22,491 bases of DNA from the NCBI GenBank assembly GCA_964342365.1, contig CAYFGW010000053.1, positions 1 to 22,491 of the forward strand, given 5' to 3'. Under the pieces are notes generated by a model. That model saw only the letters and a program-made list of their open reading frames with translations. It did not search any database and was not told the origin of the DNA. Made by a program: the position numbers and the translations under genes. Origin of the DNA: CAXRDE01 sp964342365 (GTDB lineage Bacteria > Cyanobacteriota > Sericytochromatia > UBA7694). This document shows positions 22,339-22,491 of the stretch, in pieces. Each line of letters opens with the position of its first letter. Position 1 is the stretch's first letter.

Positions 22339-22491
22339 GTAGTATGGTCGCAGTCGCGCCTCCGTGTTTCATCGGGGCGTTTAGTTGGGGTTTACCGTTA
22401 CGCATTAGAGGCTCTTGGGTTCCCCGCAAGGCCGAGCTGACGGGCTTCGCCCAGGGCGCTCTTTTGCCATACAACCACGCCGCCTCGTGCT
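22339..22491 (+). repeat. Element T2, second copy of the T repeat, cut by window edge
   Basis: About 93% identical to 16942-17093. The homology begins exactly at GTAGTATGG in both places although the preceding bases differ (TTTTTGA versus CTGCGGC), so this is a sharp recombination-like boundary. The copy continues past the end of the window at least as far as the ATACAAC attC-like start. Relative to T1 it has a 1-base insertion that shifts any reading frame. Confidence 0.7.

Noticed and set aside
22246..22440. 64-aa frame across R4 and T2
   Set aside because: It consists only of repeat sequence and has no start signal.
16942..22491. Composite transposon bounded by T1 and T2
   Set aside because: The T elements encode no transposase, show no terminal inverted repeats with target duplications, and are far shorter than insertion sequences.

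Overview
The window looks like a bacterial chromosome with two parts of different character. About two thirds (1 to ~15.3 kb) is a compact, moderately G+C-rich backbone of housekeeping genes. The rest (~15.3-22.5 kb) is an integron-like accessory region: a long tyrosine recombinase of integron-integrase type, then ~5.8 kb of repeat-rich, A+T-richer sequence with small, mostly unrecognisable genes. System II cytochrome c maturation (ResB + CcsA), a lipoprotein candidate and predicted membrane proteins suggest a Gram-negative-type envelope. I cannot fix the phylum. The ResB/CcsA architecture (large periplasmic N-terminal region on CcsA) is met in PVC, Bacteroidota and deltaproteobacterial-type lineages, and I do not want to push further.

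Backbone, left to right. A truncated minus-strand gene for a Gly/Ala/Tyr/Asn-rich protein runs off the left edge. Facing it is folE (GTP cyclohydrolase I), then tex (RNA-binding S1 protein), a possible 44-residue membrane peptide, a 1335-residue HEAT-repeat protein, and an ADP-ribosylglycohydrolase that overlaps the HEAT gene by 4 nt; all point right. A convergent 121-aa ORF and ffh (signal recognition particle GTPase) lie on the minus strand. Divergent from ffh is a tightly coupled set: a duplicated-domain lipoprotein candidate, resB, ccsA and a small four-TM membrane protein. The start/stop overlaps (1 nt and 4 nt) imply translational coupling.

Integron region. The integrase gene (minus) has a good sigma70-type promoter overlapped by a dyad. 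To its right lies a candidate attI with a short direct repeat. Next is a 152-bp element (T1) that reappears at the right edge of the window (T2), then ~1 kb of tandem ~141-157 bp non-coding units. The remainder alternates lone ORFs with repeats: an unknown 156-aa protein, a tiny ORF, an exported 255-aa protein, a RelE/HigB-like toxin with HigA-like antitoxin, a small membrane protein, and a GspG-like anchored protein. Four copies of a sequence starting TTCACACAACCAGCAG separate the last genes. In at least one copy the arms fold as in an attC site, with one extra base in the left arm, but the canonical GTTRRRY core is poorly kept.

The most interesting content is this array: an integrase with an unusual ~150-residue N-terminal extension, atypical attC candidates, two families of structured repeats, and several genes pointing back towards the integrase. 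Whether it is a working integron with divergent sites or a decaying one cannot be settled from sequence reading alone.
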